Positions 51,131 to 59,365 are shown, counted from the first letter of the stretch. The stretch is 64,000 bases of DNA from UBA5796 sp040752455 (GCA_049324115.1 JBMOMN010000005.1:95987-159986), one strand, 5' to 3'. Made by a program: numbers and translations. Notes: generated from the letters alone by a model not told the origin.

Positions 51131-52319
51131 AACCACCCCCATCCACAGGCGGCTGGAAGGCTACCGCCGCCTGATGGCGATTGCGCGTGACCTGGCCTCC
51201 ACCCTCGACCTGGACCGGCTGCTCGACCGGATCGTCCACGCCGCGGCCGACATCACCGATTCGGAGGCCGCCTCGATCCTGCTCTATGACGACACCGCCC
51301 GCCAGTTGTACTTCCAGGTGGCGACCAACATGGACGAACCCACCATGCGCGGCCTGGTCGTCCCGCTGGAGGGCAGCATCGCCGGCTGGATCGTCACCAA
51401 CCGCAAATCCGTGCGGATCGCCAACGTGAACGAAGACCCGCGTCACTTCGACGACGTGGGCCAGGCGACCCAATACCCGACCCGCTCCCTGTTGGGCGTC
51501 CCGATGATCACCCAGGACAAGGTGATCGGCGTGCTGGAGACGATCAACAAACGCAACGGCGATTTCACCGAGACCGAGGAAGATTTCCTGAAGGTCCTCG
51601 GCGCCCAGGCGGCGGTCGCCATCCAGAACTCGCGCCTGTTCCAGCAATCCGACCTGGTGGCCGAATTCGTGCATGAACTACGCACGCCGCTGGCCTCGCT
51701 CAGTACCGCCACCTACCTGCTGACCCGTCCCGAAATCTCCCACACCCAGCGCGACCAGATCGTCACCAACATCCACAGCGAGACCCTGCGGCTCAACGCC
51801 CTGGCCTCCTCGTTCCTCGACCTGGCCCGCCTCGAATCAGGCCGGGTCCAGTTCCGCAAGACCCAGTTCGAGGTCAACGCCCTGCTGCTCGAATGCCGCG
51901 AGATCATGGAAAACAAGGCCGCCGAACAGCGCATCTCGATCAAGATCGAAGTCCTGGCCGGGGTGCCCAAACTCGAAGCCGACCGGGATAAACTCAAACA
52001 GGTGGTGCTCAACCTGCTCAGCAACGCCATCAAATACAACCACGCCGACGGCTGGGTCATGCTCAAGGCCGAAGCCACCCCGAAAGAAGTCGCCGTCATC
52101 GTCGCCGACAACGGCGTGGGCATCCCCGAAACGGCCCTGCCGTTCCTCTTCCAGAAGTTCTACCGGGTGCGCGAGACCGAAGGCCAGGTCTTCGGCACCG
52201 GGCTGGGGTTGTCCATCTGCAAGCAGATCGTCCAGGGGCACGGCGGGCGGATGGAGGTCAGGAGCCGGGTCGGGGAGGGGACGATCATCAGCGTCTTCCT
52301 GCCCCGCTCACGCATCTGA
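51117..52319 (+). CDS. GAF-domain sensor histidine kinase
   Basis: 400 residues from the ATG at 51117, overlapping the sirtuin by 14 bp; an in-frame start six codons upstream is possible. GAF domain about 20-175 (LASTLDLDRLLDRIVHAAADITDSEAASILLYD), HisKA with phospho-His in VAEFVHELRTPLASL, HATPase with NLLSNAIKYN, DNGVGIP and GTGLGLSICKQIV. Soluble. In an operon with a receiver-ATPase and a sirtuin; a likely partner for that receiver. A terminator follows. Confidence 0.93.
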   Translation: MFDTETTPIHRRLEGYRRLMAIARDLASTLDLDRLLDRIVHAAADITDSEAASILLYDDTARQLYFQVATNMDEPTMRGLVVPLEGSIAGWIVTNRKSVRIANVNEDPRHFDDVGQATQYPTRSLLGVPMITQDKVIGVLETINKRNGDFTETEEDFLKVLGAQAAVAIQNSRLFQQSDLVAEFVHELRTPLASLSTATYLLTRPEISHTQRDQIVTNIHSETLRLNALASSFLDLARLESGRVQFRKTQFEVNALLLECREIMENKAAEQRISIKIEVLAGVPKLEADRDKLKQVVLNLLSNAIKYNHADGWVMLKAEATPKEVAVIVADNGVGIPETALPFLFQKFYRVRETEGQVFGTGLGLSICKQIVQGHGGRMEVRSRVGEGTIISVFLPRSRI

Positions 52320-52325
52320 AAAACG

Positions 52326-52351
52326 AACCCGTTCCGCAAAAGGAACGGGTT
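52326..52351 (+). terminator. Intrinsic terminator of the receiver-sirtuin-kinase operon
   Basis: AACCCGTTCC (52326-52335) pairs with GGAACGGGTT (52342-52351), followed by a T-run, just after the kinase stop. It also faces the end of the MDR dehydrogenase gene on the minus strand. Confidence 0.9.
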
Positions 52352-52356
52352 TTTGT

Positions 52357-53307
52357 TCAGGGTTCCAGCAGCACTTTCAGCATCCCGGAGCGCCCCGCCG
52401 CTTCCATCGCTTCCAGCGCCTGCGCCAGCGGGTAGCGGAGGGCGATCAACGGCGTGGGGTCCACCTCGCGGCGTTCGAGCAGGCGCAGGGCCGGTTCGAA
52501 CGGGCCGCAGCGCGAGCCGACGACCGTAATTTCATCCACGACGAAGGGGGACAGATCGAGGCTGATCTCACCCCGGTAGGTGGATTTGAGCACCAGCGTG
52601 CCGCGCGGCCTCAACGCTTTGCGCGCCAGATCGAAACCGGACGGGGAGCCTGTGGCCTCCACGACGACGTCCCAGCGCCCCGGAAGGATATCCTGCTCCT
52701 CGATCAGGCGGATGCGGCGGGACGTGAGCAGGTCCTTTTGTTGGGGGTGACGCGCCGCCACCCGCAGGTCGCAGCCGGTGAGAGCGAGCGTCTGGGCGAT
52801 GAGCTGGCCCAATCGTCCCGCGCCGACCAGCAGCACCCGGTCGGTGGGCCGGATGTGGACCTGTTGCTGGATCTCCAACGCGGCCGCCAACGGCTCGACG
52901 AAGACCGCCGCCTCGTCCAGCACCGAATCGGGGACGAGGTGCAGGTTTGCCAGCGGCAGGGTGGTATATTCGGCGTGGACGCCGTCCCGGTCCACGATGC
53001 CCAGCACGGTGCGTCGTTCGCAGTGGGTCGGGCGTCCGTTGCGGCATTGCTCGCACTCGCCGCAGGTGGCATTGATCTCGCCGACCACGCGCCGGCCGAC
53101 CCAATCCGCCTCCGCAGCCTCGGCCACCTCCCCGACGAATTCGTGCCCGATCACGCCGGTGTAAGGATAGTAGCCGCGCGCCAACTCCAAATCTGTGCCG
53201 CAAATGCCCGAAAGCCGCACCTTGACCAGCGCTTCACCGGGCCTGGCGGGCCGGGGCAGGTCGTCTTTCAGCGAGAGTTTCAAATCTTCGAGCCATAGTC
53301 CGAGCAT
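52357..53307 (-). CDS. Zinc-dependent medium-chain alcohol dehydrogenase
   Basis: 316 residues, slightly short for the family (about 340-350). GroES-like domain with catalytic zinc ligands CGTDLE and GHEFVGEV, structural-zinc cysteines CGECEQCRNGRPTHC, and a Rossmann domain with VGAGRLGQLIA. Closest in style to threonine/sorbitol dehydrogenases and glucose-1-dehydrogenase-like MDRs; the substrate is not predictable. Separated from the upstream EamA gene by a palindromic repeat. Confidence 0.92.
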   Translation of the reverse strand: MLGLWLEDLKLSLKDDLPRPARPGEALVKVRLSGICGTDLELARGYYPYTGVIGHEFVGEVAEAAEADWVGRRVVGEINATCGECEQCRNGRPTHCERRTVLGIVDRDGVHAEYTTLPLANLHLVPDSVLDEAAVFVEPLAAALEIQQQVHIRPTDRVLLVGAGRLGQLIAQTLALTGCDLRVAARHPQQKDLLTSRRIRLIEEQDILPGRWDVVVEATGSPSGFDLARKALRPRGTLVLKSTYRGEISLDLSPFVVDEITVVGSRCGPFEPALRLLERREVDPTPLIALRYPLAQALEAMEAAGRSGMLKVLLEP

Positions 53308-53324
53308 GGAGAACTCCTTGAGAT

Positions 53325-53377
53325 GTAACGCGACATTTATGTCGCCAGCCGGGAAAGCGACATAAATGTCGCGTTAC
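53325..53377. repeat. Perfect 21-bp palindromic repeat overlapping a stop codon
   Basis: The 21-bp arm GTAACGCGACATTTATGTCG(C) at 53325-53345 is an exact inverted copy of 53357-53377 around an 11-nt loop. The right arm includes the TAA stop of the EamA gene. It is likely a mobile palindromic repeat, possibly a 3' mRNA stabiliser or roadblock. Confidence 0.8.
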
Positions 53378-53784
53378 GTTGATAACAACACGATCGCACC
53401 CACCGCCAGCCCGATCCCGACCAACTGCCGCGGCGAGAGCGGTTCATGCAAAATGACATAGCTCAGCAGCAGCGTCACCAGCGGGTAGAGCGCCGTGGCG
53501 GTCACAACGATAGCACTTGAGCCGCGCGACAAAGCGACATAGAAAAAATAAGCCCCAAAACTCATCACCACGCCTGAAACCAATCCAAACGCAATCCCGC
53601 GCGGGTCGCCGCCGGGACGGAAACGGGTTGACAGGGCGATGATGAATCCTGCCAGGAGGATGCCCATCACGCTGAAGAGATAGGCATCGGTGGGCTTGAT
53701 GTAGGCGTTGGCGAGCTTGCTCAGGAAGCCCCACAGTCCCCAGAGCAACAGGGCCAGCAGGGTGGGTGGCAGCCAGGTGGTCAT
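53374..53784 (-). CDS. EamA-family single-domain transporter
   Basis: 136 residues, about five membrane helices, one EamA repeat rather than the usual two, so it presumably dimerises like small DMT proteins. Motifs: LLALLLWGLWGFLSKLAN at the start, SFGAYFFYVALSRGSSAIVVTATALYPLVTLLLSYVILHEPLSPRQLVGIGLAVGAIVLL at the end. Its ATG abuts the mutL stop, so the two are co-transcribed. The substrate is unknown. Confidence 0.92.
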   Translation of the reverse strand: MTTWLPPTLLALLLWGLWGFLSKLANAYIKPTDAYLFSVMGILLAGFIIALSTRFRPGGDPRGIAFGLVSGVVMSFGAYFFYVALSRGSSAIVVTATALYPLVTLLLSYVILHEPLSPRQLVGIGLAVGAIVLLST

Positions 53785-55530
53785 CTAGATTGCGCCTTTG
53801 CGCCCGAATTGTTTCTCCAGCAACTCCACCGACAAATGGATCATGGTCGGGCGGCCGTGCGGACAGGTGCGGGGTGAGTCGCAGGCTTCGAGGTCGGCCA
53901 GCAGGGCGCGCTGTTCGTCGGGGGAGAGGGCTTTCCCGGCTTTGACGGCCAGCCGCTTGCAGACGCGGCCGGCGATGCGGTCTTCGATCTCGGCCTGGAG
54001 CGGGGACTCGTCTTCTTCGAAATCCTCCACCAGGGCGCGTAACGCCGCGGACGGGTCGCTCCCGGCGAAGAGGGCCGGCATCGAGCGCACCTGGAAAGTG
54101 TTGGGGCCGAACGACTCGACCTCGAAGCCGAGATGCTGCAAGAATTCGACCTGGCTATTGAGCATCGTCGCCTGGGCTGGCGGCAGCGTGACCGTGACCG
54201 GGGTCAGCAGGGCCTGGGAGGGGATGTTCTTCTTTTCGTGCTGGGCCAGCAATTTCTCGAACAACACCCGCTCGTGGGCGGCGTGCTGGTCTATCAGGTA
54301 CAGGCCGTCCGGGCCTTCGGCGACGAGGTAGGTCGCGCCGATCTGCCCGATCAGGCGCAGGAGCGGCATCCGGGCGAAAGTCTCGGGCTGGGTCTGGGTG
54401 GGGAGGCTGGCCGCATCTGACGCCCCACGCTCCACGCTCCACGCTGCACGGTCGGTCGGATGGCCCAGCTCCCAGGCCGGATCCACTTCTCCCGTCTCCT
54501 CCCGGCGCGAGCCCCACAGCGTCGGCGCGACCTGGGGGACGGGGGCGTAGGCCAGCAGCGCCCGCCGCACCGACCGCTGCACGAAGCTGAACATCCTGTC
54601 GGGTTCGCGGAAACGGACTTCGGCTTTCGCCGGGTGGACGTTCACGTCAACGGAAGCAGGTTCAAGGTCCAGGAAGAGCGCCGTGAGCGGGTAACGGCCG
54701 ACCATCAACAGCGTGTGATAGGCCTGGGTCACGGCCGCGCCCAGGGCGGTGTCCTGGATCCAGCGCCCGTTGATGAAAAAGGTGATGTCGCGCCGGTTGG
54801 AGCGGGTCAGCGAGGTGGGGCTGATGAAGCCGGTGAGCTGCGCGCCGTCTTCGGCGGCCTCGACTTCGAGCAGTTGCCTGGCGGTCTCGACCCCGTAGAG
54901 CGTGGCCAGGATGGCGCGGCGGTCGCCGTCGCCGGGGGTTTGGAGGGCCACGTTGCCGCCCTCGGCCAGCCGGAAGCGGATGCGCGGGTAGGCCAGGGCG
55001 TAGCGGGCCAGCAGGGTGTCTATGGCGCGGCGCTCGGTGGTGTCGCTTTTCAGGAATTTCAGGCGGGCGGGGACGTTGTAGAACAGGTCTTCGACCCGGA
55101 TGAGCGTGCCGCCCGGCGCGCCGACCGGTTCGAGCGCCCCGGCGCGGCCGCCTTCGATCCGCAGCCTGGCCCCGGCGGGAGCGTTGGTTGTGCGGGAGGT
55201 GATCGTCAGCCGGGAGACCGAGCCGATCGAAGCCAGGGCCTCGCCCCGGAAGCCGAGGGTGGCGATGCGGAACAGGTCGTCGGCGCTGGCGAGTTTGGAG
55301 GTGGCGTGGCGCTCGACCGCCAGCGGAAGCTCGTCCGCCGGGATGCCGGAGCCGTCGTCGGCGACTTCGATCAGGCGGCGGCCCGCCTCGGCAATCGTCA
55401 CGTGGACGCGGGTCGCGCCGGCGTCGAGGGCGTTTTCGATCAATTCCTTGACGACCGAGGACGGGCGTTCGACCACCTCACCGGCGGCGATCTGCGAGGC
55501 CACTTCGGGGGGGAGGATGTGGATGGGCAT
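53785..55530 (-). CDS. mutL: DNA mismatch repair protein MutL
   Basis: 581 residues from MPIHILPPEV at 55530 (the frame extends six codons upstream). GHKL ATPase: VVKELIENALDAGA, DDGSGI, TLGFRGEALASI. The C-terminal domain has the endonuclease metal motif DQHAAHERVLFE (DQHAx2Ex4E), plus RVCKRLAVKAG and CPHGRP, so it belongs to the nicking MutL class found in bacteria without MutH. No mutS lies in the window. GGGGG-rich start region; overlaps nothing downstream except that EamA follows immediately. Confidence 0.96.
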   Translation of the reverse strand: MPIHILPPEVASQIAAGEVVERPSSVVKELIENALDAGATRVHVTIAEAGRRLIEVADDGSGIPADELPLAVERHATSKLASADDLFRIATLGFRGEALASIGSVSRLTITSRTTNAPAGARLRIEGGRAGALEPVGAPGGTLIRVEDLFYNVPARLKFLKSDTTERRAIDTLLARYALAYPRIRFRLAEGGNVALQTPGDGDRRAILATLYGVETARQLLEVEAAEDGAQLTGFISPTSLTRSNRRDITFFINGRWIQDTALGAAVTQAYHTLLMVGRYPLTALFLDLEPASVDVNVHPAKAEVRFREPDRMFSFVQRSVRRALLAYAPVPQVAPTLWGSRREETGEVDPAWELGHPTDRAAWSVERGASDAASLPTQTQPETFARMPLLRLIGQIGATYLVAEGPDGLYLIDQHAAHERVLFEKLLAQHEKKNIPSQALLTPVTVTLPPAQATMLNSQVEFLQHLGFEVESFGPNTFQVRSMPALFAGSDPSAALRALVEDFEEDESPLQAEIEDRIAGRVCKRLAVKAGKALSPDEQRALLADLEACDSPRTCPHGRPTMIHLSVELLEKQFGRKGAI

Positions 55531-55554
55531 GGGGGTATTATATTCCACGAAAAG

Positions 55555-55971
55555 TTATAGCTCGCCTCGGCAAGGCCTTATCCCAAAGACATTTTTTAAG
55601 AAACCATCGAAAATATAATGGACCTGGTCAAAGAATTTGACCCCGCTATCATAACAATCTTTATATCCGACAACTTGATATTCGGTCGTTGAAATATTCC
55701 ATAAAACGAGCGCGAACATAACCAGTATAAAAACCAGGCGCCCCCATTTTAGCAGCTTTGACTTGCCGATCGGCAGCATGATAATTATTGCTGTTAGAGT
55801 CAATAAAATACTCGATGCTATTTTATTGACTGACAAAAGAATTACCACACACATTCCGATGAAGACGACTGCCGCCACTTTTAATGAGAATATGACTTTT
55901 GTATTCATTCCAACCAGCCTATTTTCCAATTGAATTAAAAAGGCTCTCTGGTATTTGGTGGGGTCGCCCAT
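55555..55971 (-). CDS. Small membrane protein, hypothetical
   Basis: 138 residues, or 117 if translation starts at the internal Met (MNTKVIFSLKV, 55908). Three predicted membrane helices (about 28-48, 52-68, 74-93) followed by a short tail with two Cys. AT-rich and with codon use unlike mutL, so probably acquired with the accessory region to its right. No family recognised. Confidence 0.6.
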   Translation of the reverse strand: MGDPTKYQRAFLIQLENRLVGMNTKVIFSLKVAAVVFIGMCVVILLSVNKIASSILLTLTAIIIMLPIGKSKLLKWGRLVFILVMFALVLWNISTTEYQVVGYKDCYDSGVKFFDQVHYIFDGFLKNVFGIRPCRGEL

Positions 55972-56008
55972 TTATTCACCAGTGAGATCACAGAGTCTGC
56001 AGAGAAAA

Positions 56009-56168
56009 CCTTTTAGGCTCTTCCGTAACAAACGGGAAAGAGCCTAAACACAATGTAACACAAAGGCACTCAAAGGGAAAAAAGCGCTTTGCCGTAAAGA
56101 TTTTCCTTCGTTGACTTTGTGTTCCTTCGTGTTTTAAAAGGTTTTTCCCGTCAAAAACGGGAGAGCCA
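56009..56168. repeat. About 160-bp dispersed structured element, copy 2 (inverted)
   Basis: Read on the minus strand it repeats copy 1 (42039-42190): CTCCCGTTTTTGACGGGAAA at one end, AAAACACGAAGGAACACAAAG and CCTTTGTG in the middle, and TTTAGGCTCTTTCCCG...CGGAAGAGCC at the other end. The remaining intergenic bases (55972-56380) include a 120-codon frame (55988-56350) mostly made of this element and therefore not called. Confidence 0.75.
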
Positions 56169-56380
56169 CCTTTTAAAATCTCGGTGCTCTCAGTGCGCTC
56201 TGTGGTAAAACGGGTTTCCACCCCACTTGATCCTGAAGAGCCATTAAAAATGTCTGCGCGCATACGTGAAATACGATCCATCGTAAAAGACTCCGATTCG
56301 ACATATAGATTTATCACTCGCTGTATGCTCCTTTGAGTTTCTTCCCTCATGATTCGACTGTCAAGCGCTTATCGGCTGCG

Positions 56381-56953
56381 TCAGGCAGCGCTTCCTTGCC
56401 TTGTTCGATAACGGAGGAAAACCAGGCCACTGCCAAAGCGGCGTTCCTCCAAAAGCTCGAGTTCCAACCGCACGTTGCCAGGCAGGGCTGGCTTGCCGCC
56501 TCCCACGATGATCGGGATGATGAACAGATGACACTCATCAATCAATCCTGATCGAAAGGCGTGGGCAGCCAGCTCAGCACCACCGATGAGGATATCCTTT
56601 TCAACAGCCTGTTTCAATTGTCGAATCGCCCCCGGATCGAACGTTCGCTCAAGCCGTGTTTTGCGAGTGGATACAGTTTTCAATGTCCTGGAGTACACGA
56701 TTTTATTGGCTGCTTGCCAAATCTGTGCGAAGTCGCGCCCGAGTGGAGACTCCGCAGCCAGGTTGGGGTCGGTCTCCCAAACCCTCATGGACTCATACAA
56801 TCGTCGTCCGTAGAGATAGGTGCCGGCATCTCGTATGAGGTCGCTGATAAATCTGAAATATTCCTCGTCTGGCGTTGTCCAGTCAAATTTGCCGTCCTTA
56901 TCTTCAATGTAGCCGTCGAGTGACGAGTTCGCCACGTAAATCACATTAGCCAT
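56381..56953 (-). CDS. Dihydrofolate reductase-family protein (RibD C-terminal-like)
   Basis: 190 residues. Fold marks: MANVIYVANSSLDGYIEDKDGKFDW at the start, GTYLYGRRLYESM, NADPH-binding region KDILIGGAELAAHAFRSGLIDECHLFIIPIIVGGGKPALP. This family (YyaP/YwjB-like) is distinct from FolA and has no assigned reaction; NADPH-dependent reduction is the usual inference. It stands alone, flanked by repeats. Confidence 0.9.
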   Translation of the reverse strand: MANVIYVANSSLDGYIEDKDGKFDWTTPDEEYFRFISDLIRDAGTYLYGRRLYESMRVWETDPNLAAESPLGRDFAQIWQAANKIVYSRTLKTVSTRKTRLERTFDPGAIRQLKQAVEKDILIGGAELAAHAFRSGLIDECHLFIIPIIVGGGKPALPGNVRLELELLEERRFGSGLVFLRYRTRQGSAA

Positions 56954-57002
56954 ATTCGACCTCCATATTTATACCTGTAATTCAAATTTCTTCAATAAAC
57001 CG

Positions 57003-57095
57003 CGCGGATGGCTTCAAGCCTGTCCGAAAAAGGAGCGCAAGTTTCAGCTTGCCCGTTCCCAGCGGACTGAAGTCCGCACTCCAGGAATTTTGGAA
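57003..57095. repeat. Single-unit copy of the minisatellite-bearing palindrome
   Basis: GGAGCGCAAGTTTCAGCTTG at about 57031 and the GCGGACTGAAGTCCGCACTC segment ending near 57082 match the two edges of the 35.4-35.9 kb array, with only one 17-bp unit between them. Preceded by CTTCAAGCCTGTCC, related to the 37.17 kb palindrome. Confidence 0.7.
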
Positions 57096-57119
57096 GTCGT
57101 AAACTTAATGCGCTCATAG

Positions 57120-57240
57120 TTACACCTCACGGATAATTTGCAGGAACTCTTTTGGGGTTATTGCCCGGATGCCAAATTTATCACTGCCTCTGAAGTCGCT
57201 GATATTATATGTCAGGATGTATTCACAAACGCTTTTTTCG
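57120..57240 (-). pseudogene. PIN-domain toxin C-terminal remnant
   Basis: In one minus-strand frame about 38 codons read EKSVCEYILTYNISDF, RGSDKFGIRAITPKEF, LQIIREV, then TAA. This is the C-terminal end of PIN-family toxins (the ...YIVTxNxxDF...FGIxxxTPxEFL pattern). A stop lies in frame a few codons upstream and the N-terminal acidic residues are absent, so it is a fragment. Confidence 0.6.
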
Positions 57241-57329
57241 AGGTATGGGGCTTTTCATTCAACTTTTCGCTCTACCCTTGATGCAGCTGGTTACCGGTGG
57301 GCGGCTCTTTGCATTTCCGACTCTTTTGT

Positions 57330-57899
57330 TTATGGCGCAACACCCAAAATCAAAACAGGGATGTCAATATCCGAAACGCCGCGCTGCTCCAAATCCCAAA
57401 CAAATTGCTCGAAGTACGAAACACCTGACGACATATCTTCTGCTAATTCTTTGACTGGCACGATTTCAATGCCAACGTCAATAAAGCCCATGTTGTGAAA
57501 AATCGTCATTTTGGCGCAGCCGCTATAAACCATGATTGGATACTTGCCAAACTGCACTTCGACGCCAAGTTTGTTTTTGATGAAGTCCATTTCTCTGAAT
57601 GCCCCTTTGGAAACCTGGGGCATTTGGTATCCTTCGGTGTAATATTGCGTTGGATACTCACAAAGAACCCGTTTCTTTTCCCATCCGATTTCCAAAAAGC
57701 CATCACTGATAGCCTTGTTCAGAGAGCGAGGGCTATACAAAACTTTGTCCCGCATGGTTTTTTCCTTGCTCGTCTTTGTCTTGTGATTTTTGGCGTCAAC
57801 CTGTGCAAGGATTCCTTTCACTTCAGCCAATTCTTTGGCATACCTTTTTTGAACAGCCTTTTCGCCGTCATTAAACGAATATACCCCAATAACCATCAT
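57330..57899 (-). CDS. BglII-like type II restriction endonuclease
   Basis: 189 residues. The central part follows BglII/BstYI-type enzymes: MDFIKNKLGVEVQFGKYPIMVYSG, then TIFHNMG, a YFEQ segment and DIPVLILG. The catalytic set D-x8-E-x-Q of BglII (Asp84, Glu93, Gln95) is matched by Asp105, Glu114, Gln116 with identical spacing, so cleavage activity is plausible. The recognition sequence cannot be inferred, though family members cut GATC-centred hexamers. AT-rich. A co-directional unknown gene and a methyltransferase remnant lie upstream. Confidence 0.8.
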   Translation of the reverse strand: MMVIGVYSFNDGEKAVQKRYAKELAEVKGILAQVDAKNHKTKTSKEKTMRDKVLYSPRSLNKAISDGFLEIGWEKKRVLCEYPTQYYTEGYQMPQVSKGAFREMDFIKNKLGVEVQFGKYPIMVYSGCAKMTIFHNMGFIDVGIEIVPVKELAEDMSSGVSYFEQFVWDLEQRGVSDIDIPVLILGVAP

Positions 57900-57912
57900 A
57901 GAAAACTCCTTT

Positions 57913-58830
57913 TTAGATTTGAGTTAATTGAGTTTGCACACGATTAAACCAGCCAGCGACATTAGCATATTCAAAAAACGTGCATAACTCACTTAATCCA
58001 CTTGCTTGAAAGGTAGGTCTCTTGACTTGCCTTACAAATAGCGAACGCCTAATATCATTTGCTACAATGCTGAATCTTGGCTTCATATTTGGTGCTATTA
58101 AGAGAACATCGTTAAATCGCAACAAACCAGAGTAAATCGGGGTTGAATGTTCGACTTCGTATAATGCCCGAATTTTGTTTGACCCTCTTTCGAGCCAAAT
58201 CACATCAATTTCTTGAAGTATGTCTTGAATTTGACCAAATTCAGGTGGGAGGTATTCCCTGAAATCGAACTTTTTTATTAGTGACCAGTCCATTTTTGAG
58301 CGGTCATTTTGGGGAATCCAAATGTCGTAACCTTTTACTACACCAATTGCACTAAGAAATGTTTGTATTTGTGAATGAGAAAAATCTTGTTCAGGTTTTA
58401 GTTTTGCTTGATCAATTAGTGCGTCCAGTTTATCAAAACCAAATCTATCTTCAACATTAAATCTTCCTGCACCAGCAATATAAAACTCAGTGGCTTCATC
58501 CAGGAATACCATTGCTTTGTATTGCCCGTCGCTTGTCGGGGATATGGAGCGAAATACTTCTTCGTAGTCAGAAAAAGAAATCAACAAAGGTTCTTTTTGG
58601 TTGTCCCAGAGGAAACAAATAATTGATGGAAACCCCTCCAGTCTTTGTAAATCTTCATGGCGAAGACCATAGAATGCTTGATTTCGAGTATGAACTTTTG
58701 AATATCGAATATAAATTCTTGCCCCGCCTCCTCCAATTTCAAAAAGGGATTTTGTGTTCTCTAATTTCTTCAATAACCCATAACGGCTAGTTAATTTTTC
58801 CAGAAAAGAAATCTTTGTTAGGTTTGGCAT
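57913..58830 (-). CDS. Unknown protein of the restriction locus, possible PD-(D/E)xK-like domain
   Basis: 305 residues from MPNLTKISFLEKL at 58830; the frame continues upstream without a ribosome site. The N-terminal third has IGGGGARIYIRYSK and a FLWDNQKEPLLISFSDYEEVF segment. The C-terminal part reads ILQEIDVIWLERGSNKIRALYEVEHSTPIYSGLLRFNDVLLIAPN, where Asp followed by EVE with hydrophobic strands resembles a PD-(D/E)xK nuclease core. It ends 13 bp before the endonuclease start, so the two are one transcript. Could be a specificity, accessory or second nuclease component. Confidence 0.6.
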   Translation of the reverse strand: MPNLTKISFLEKLTSRYGLLKKLENTKSLFEIGGGGARIYIRYSKVHTRNQAFYGLRHEDLQRLEGFPSIICFLWDNQKEPLLISFSDYEEVFRSISPTSDGQYKAMVFLDEATEFYIAGAGRFNVEDRFGFDKLDALIDQAKLKPEQDFSHSQIQTFLSAIGVVKGYDIWIPQNDRSKMDWSLIKKFDFREYLPPEFGQIQDILQEIDVIWLERGSNKIRALYEVEHSTPIYSGLLRFNDVLLIAPNMKPRFSIVANDIRRSLFVRQVKRPTFQASGLSELCTFFEYANVAGWFNRVQTQLTQI

Positions 58831-58888
58831 ACAGATTCCTTGCTTGCAAGAGAGTTTTGGGTGTAAAAACTTCGCAAGGGGAAAATGC

Positions 58889-59140
58889 TCATTGAAACTG
58901 AAGCAAGCGTCGGCTAGGAATGAAGCGGTGGTAAGTCGAATTGATAAATTCTTCTTCCACGTCACTTCCAACTGCCCAACGATTGTTTTTGATAGCCGCT
59001 ATAAGCGCTGACCCATTAATTGAATTGTCCGGGATTTCGGCGAGTAAATCCTTAATATCACCGGTAAAGAGAACGATGTCAGAATCGCTTTTGAAATGGC
59101 TATCAATTGGTTTAGGGGTCTGAAACAATGGGAGGTTCAT
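58889..59140 (-). pseudogene. DNA methyltransferase with internal deletion
   Basis: 83 codons. Residues 1-42 (LFQTPKPIDSHFKSDSDIVLF, TGDIKDLLAEIPDNSIN) are the usual start of beta-class DNA methyltransferases, where LIVTSPPY should follow. Instead the frame continues GSALIAAIKNNRWAVGSDVEEEF, which is the C-terminal motif I region (GxGxxLIAA...GxD). The catalytic (S/D)PPY and target-recognition region are missing, so it cannot methylate. Probably the former cognate of the downstream endonuclease. Confidence 0.72.
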
Positions 59141-59365
59141 GCTGTAATTTTACTCTAAACCGCTACCTGATTTTGAAGGAAAGCCGCCCATCTCGCGATA
59201 CAGCGGTTCGAATAATTCCTTTTCGCCAAACCGCTATACGGTCTTGGATCAATATCCGCTGCACAAATTATATGTCCCCTCTCCCCGCAGGTCAACAGGA
59301 GTAAGCGACCTCAAATACCACCTCGCATTAAGATCAATATCAGCGCCGTCGAGGGCGTTTGAAAC

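Noticed and set aside
54460..55560. 366-codon plus-strand frame across mutL
   Set aside because: Antisense shadow; mutL on the minus strand carries complete GHKL and endonuclease motifs.
55988..56350. 120-codon frame on the minus strand
   Set aside because: Most of it is the translated dispersed element also found at 42.04-42.19 kb, including the same VFDGKNLLKH peptide from a repeat, so it is not a real gene.
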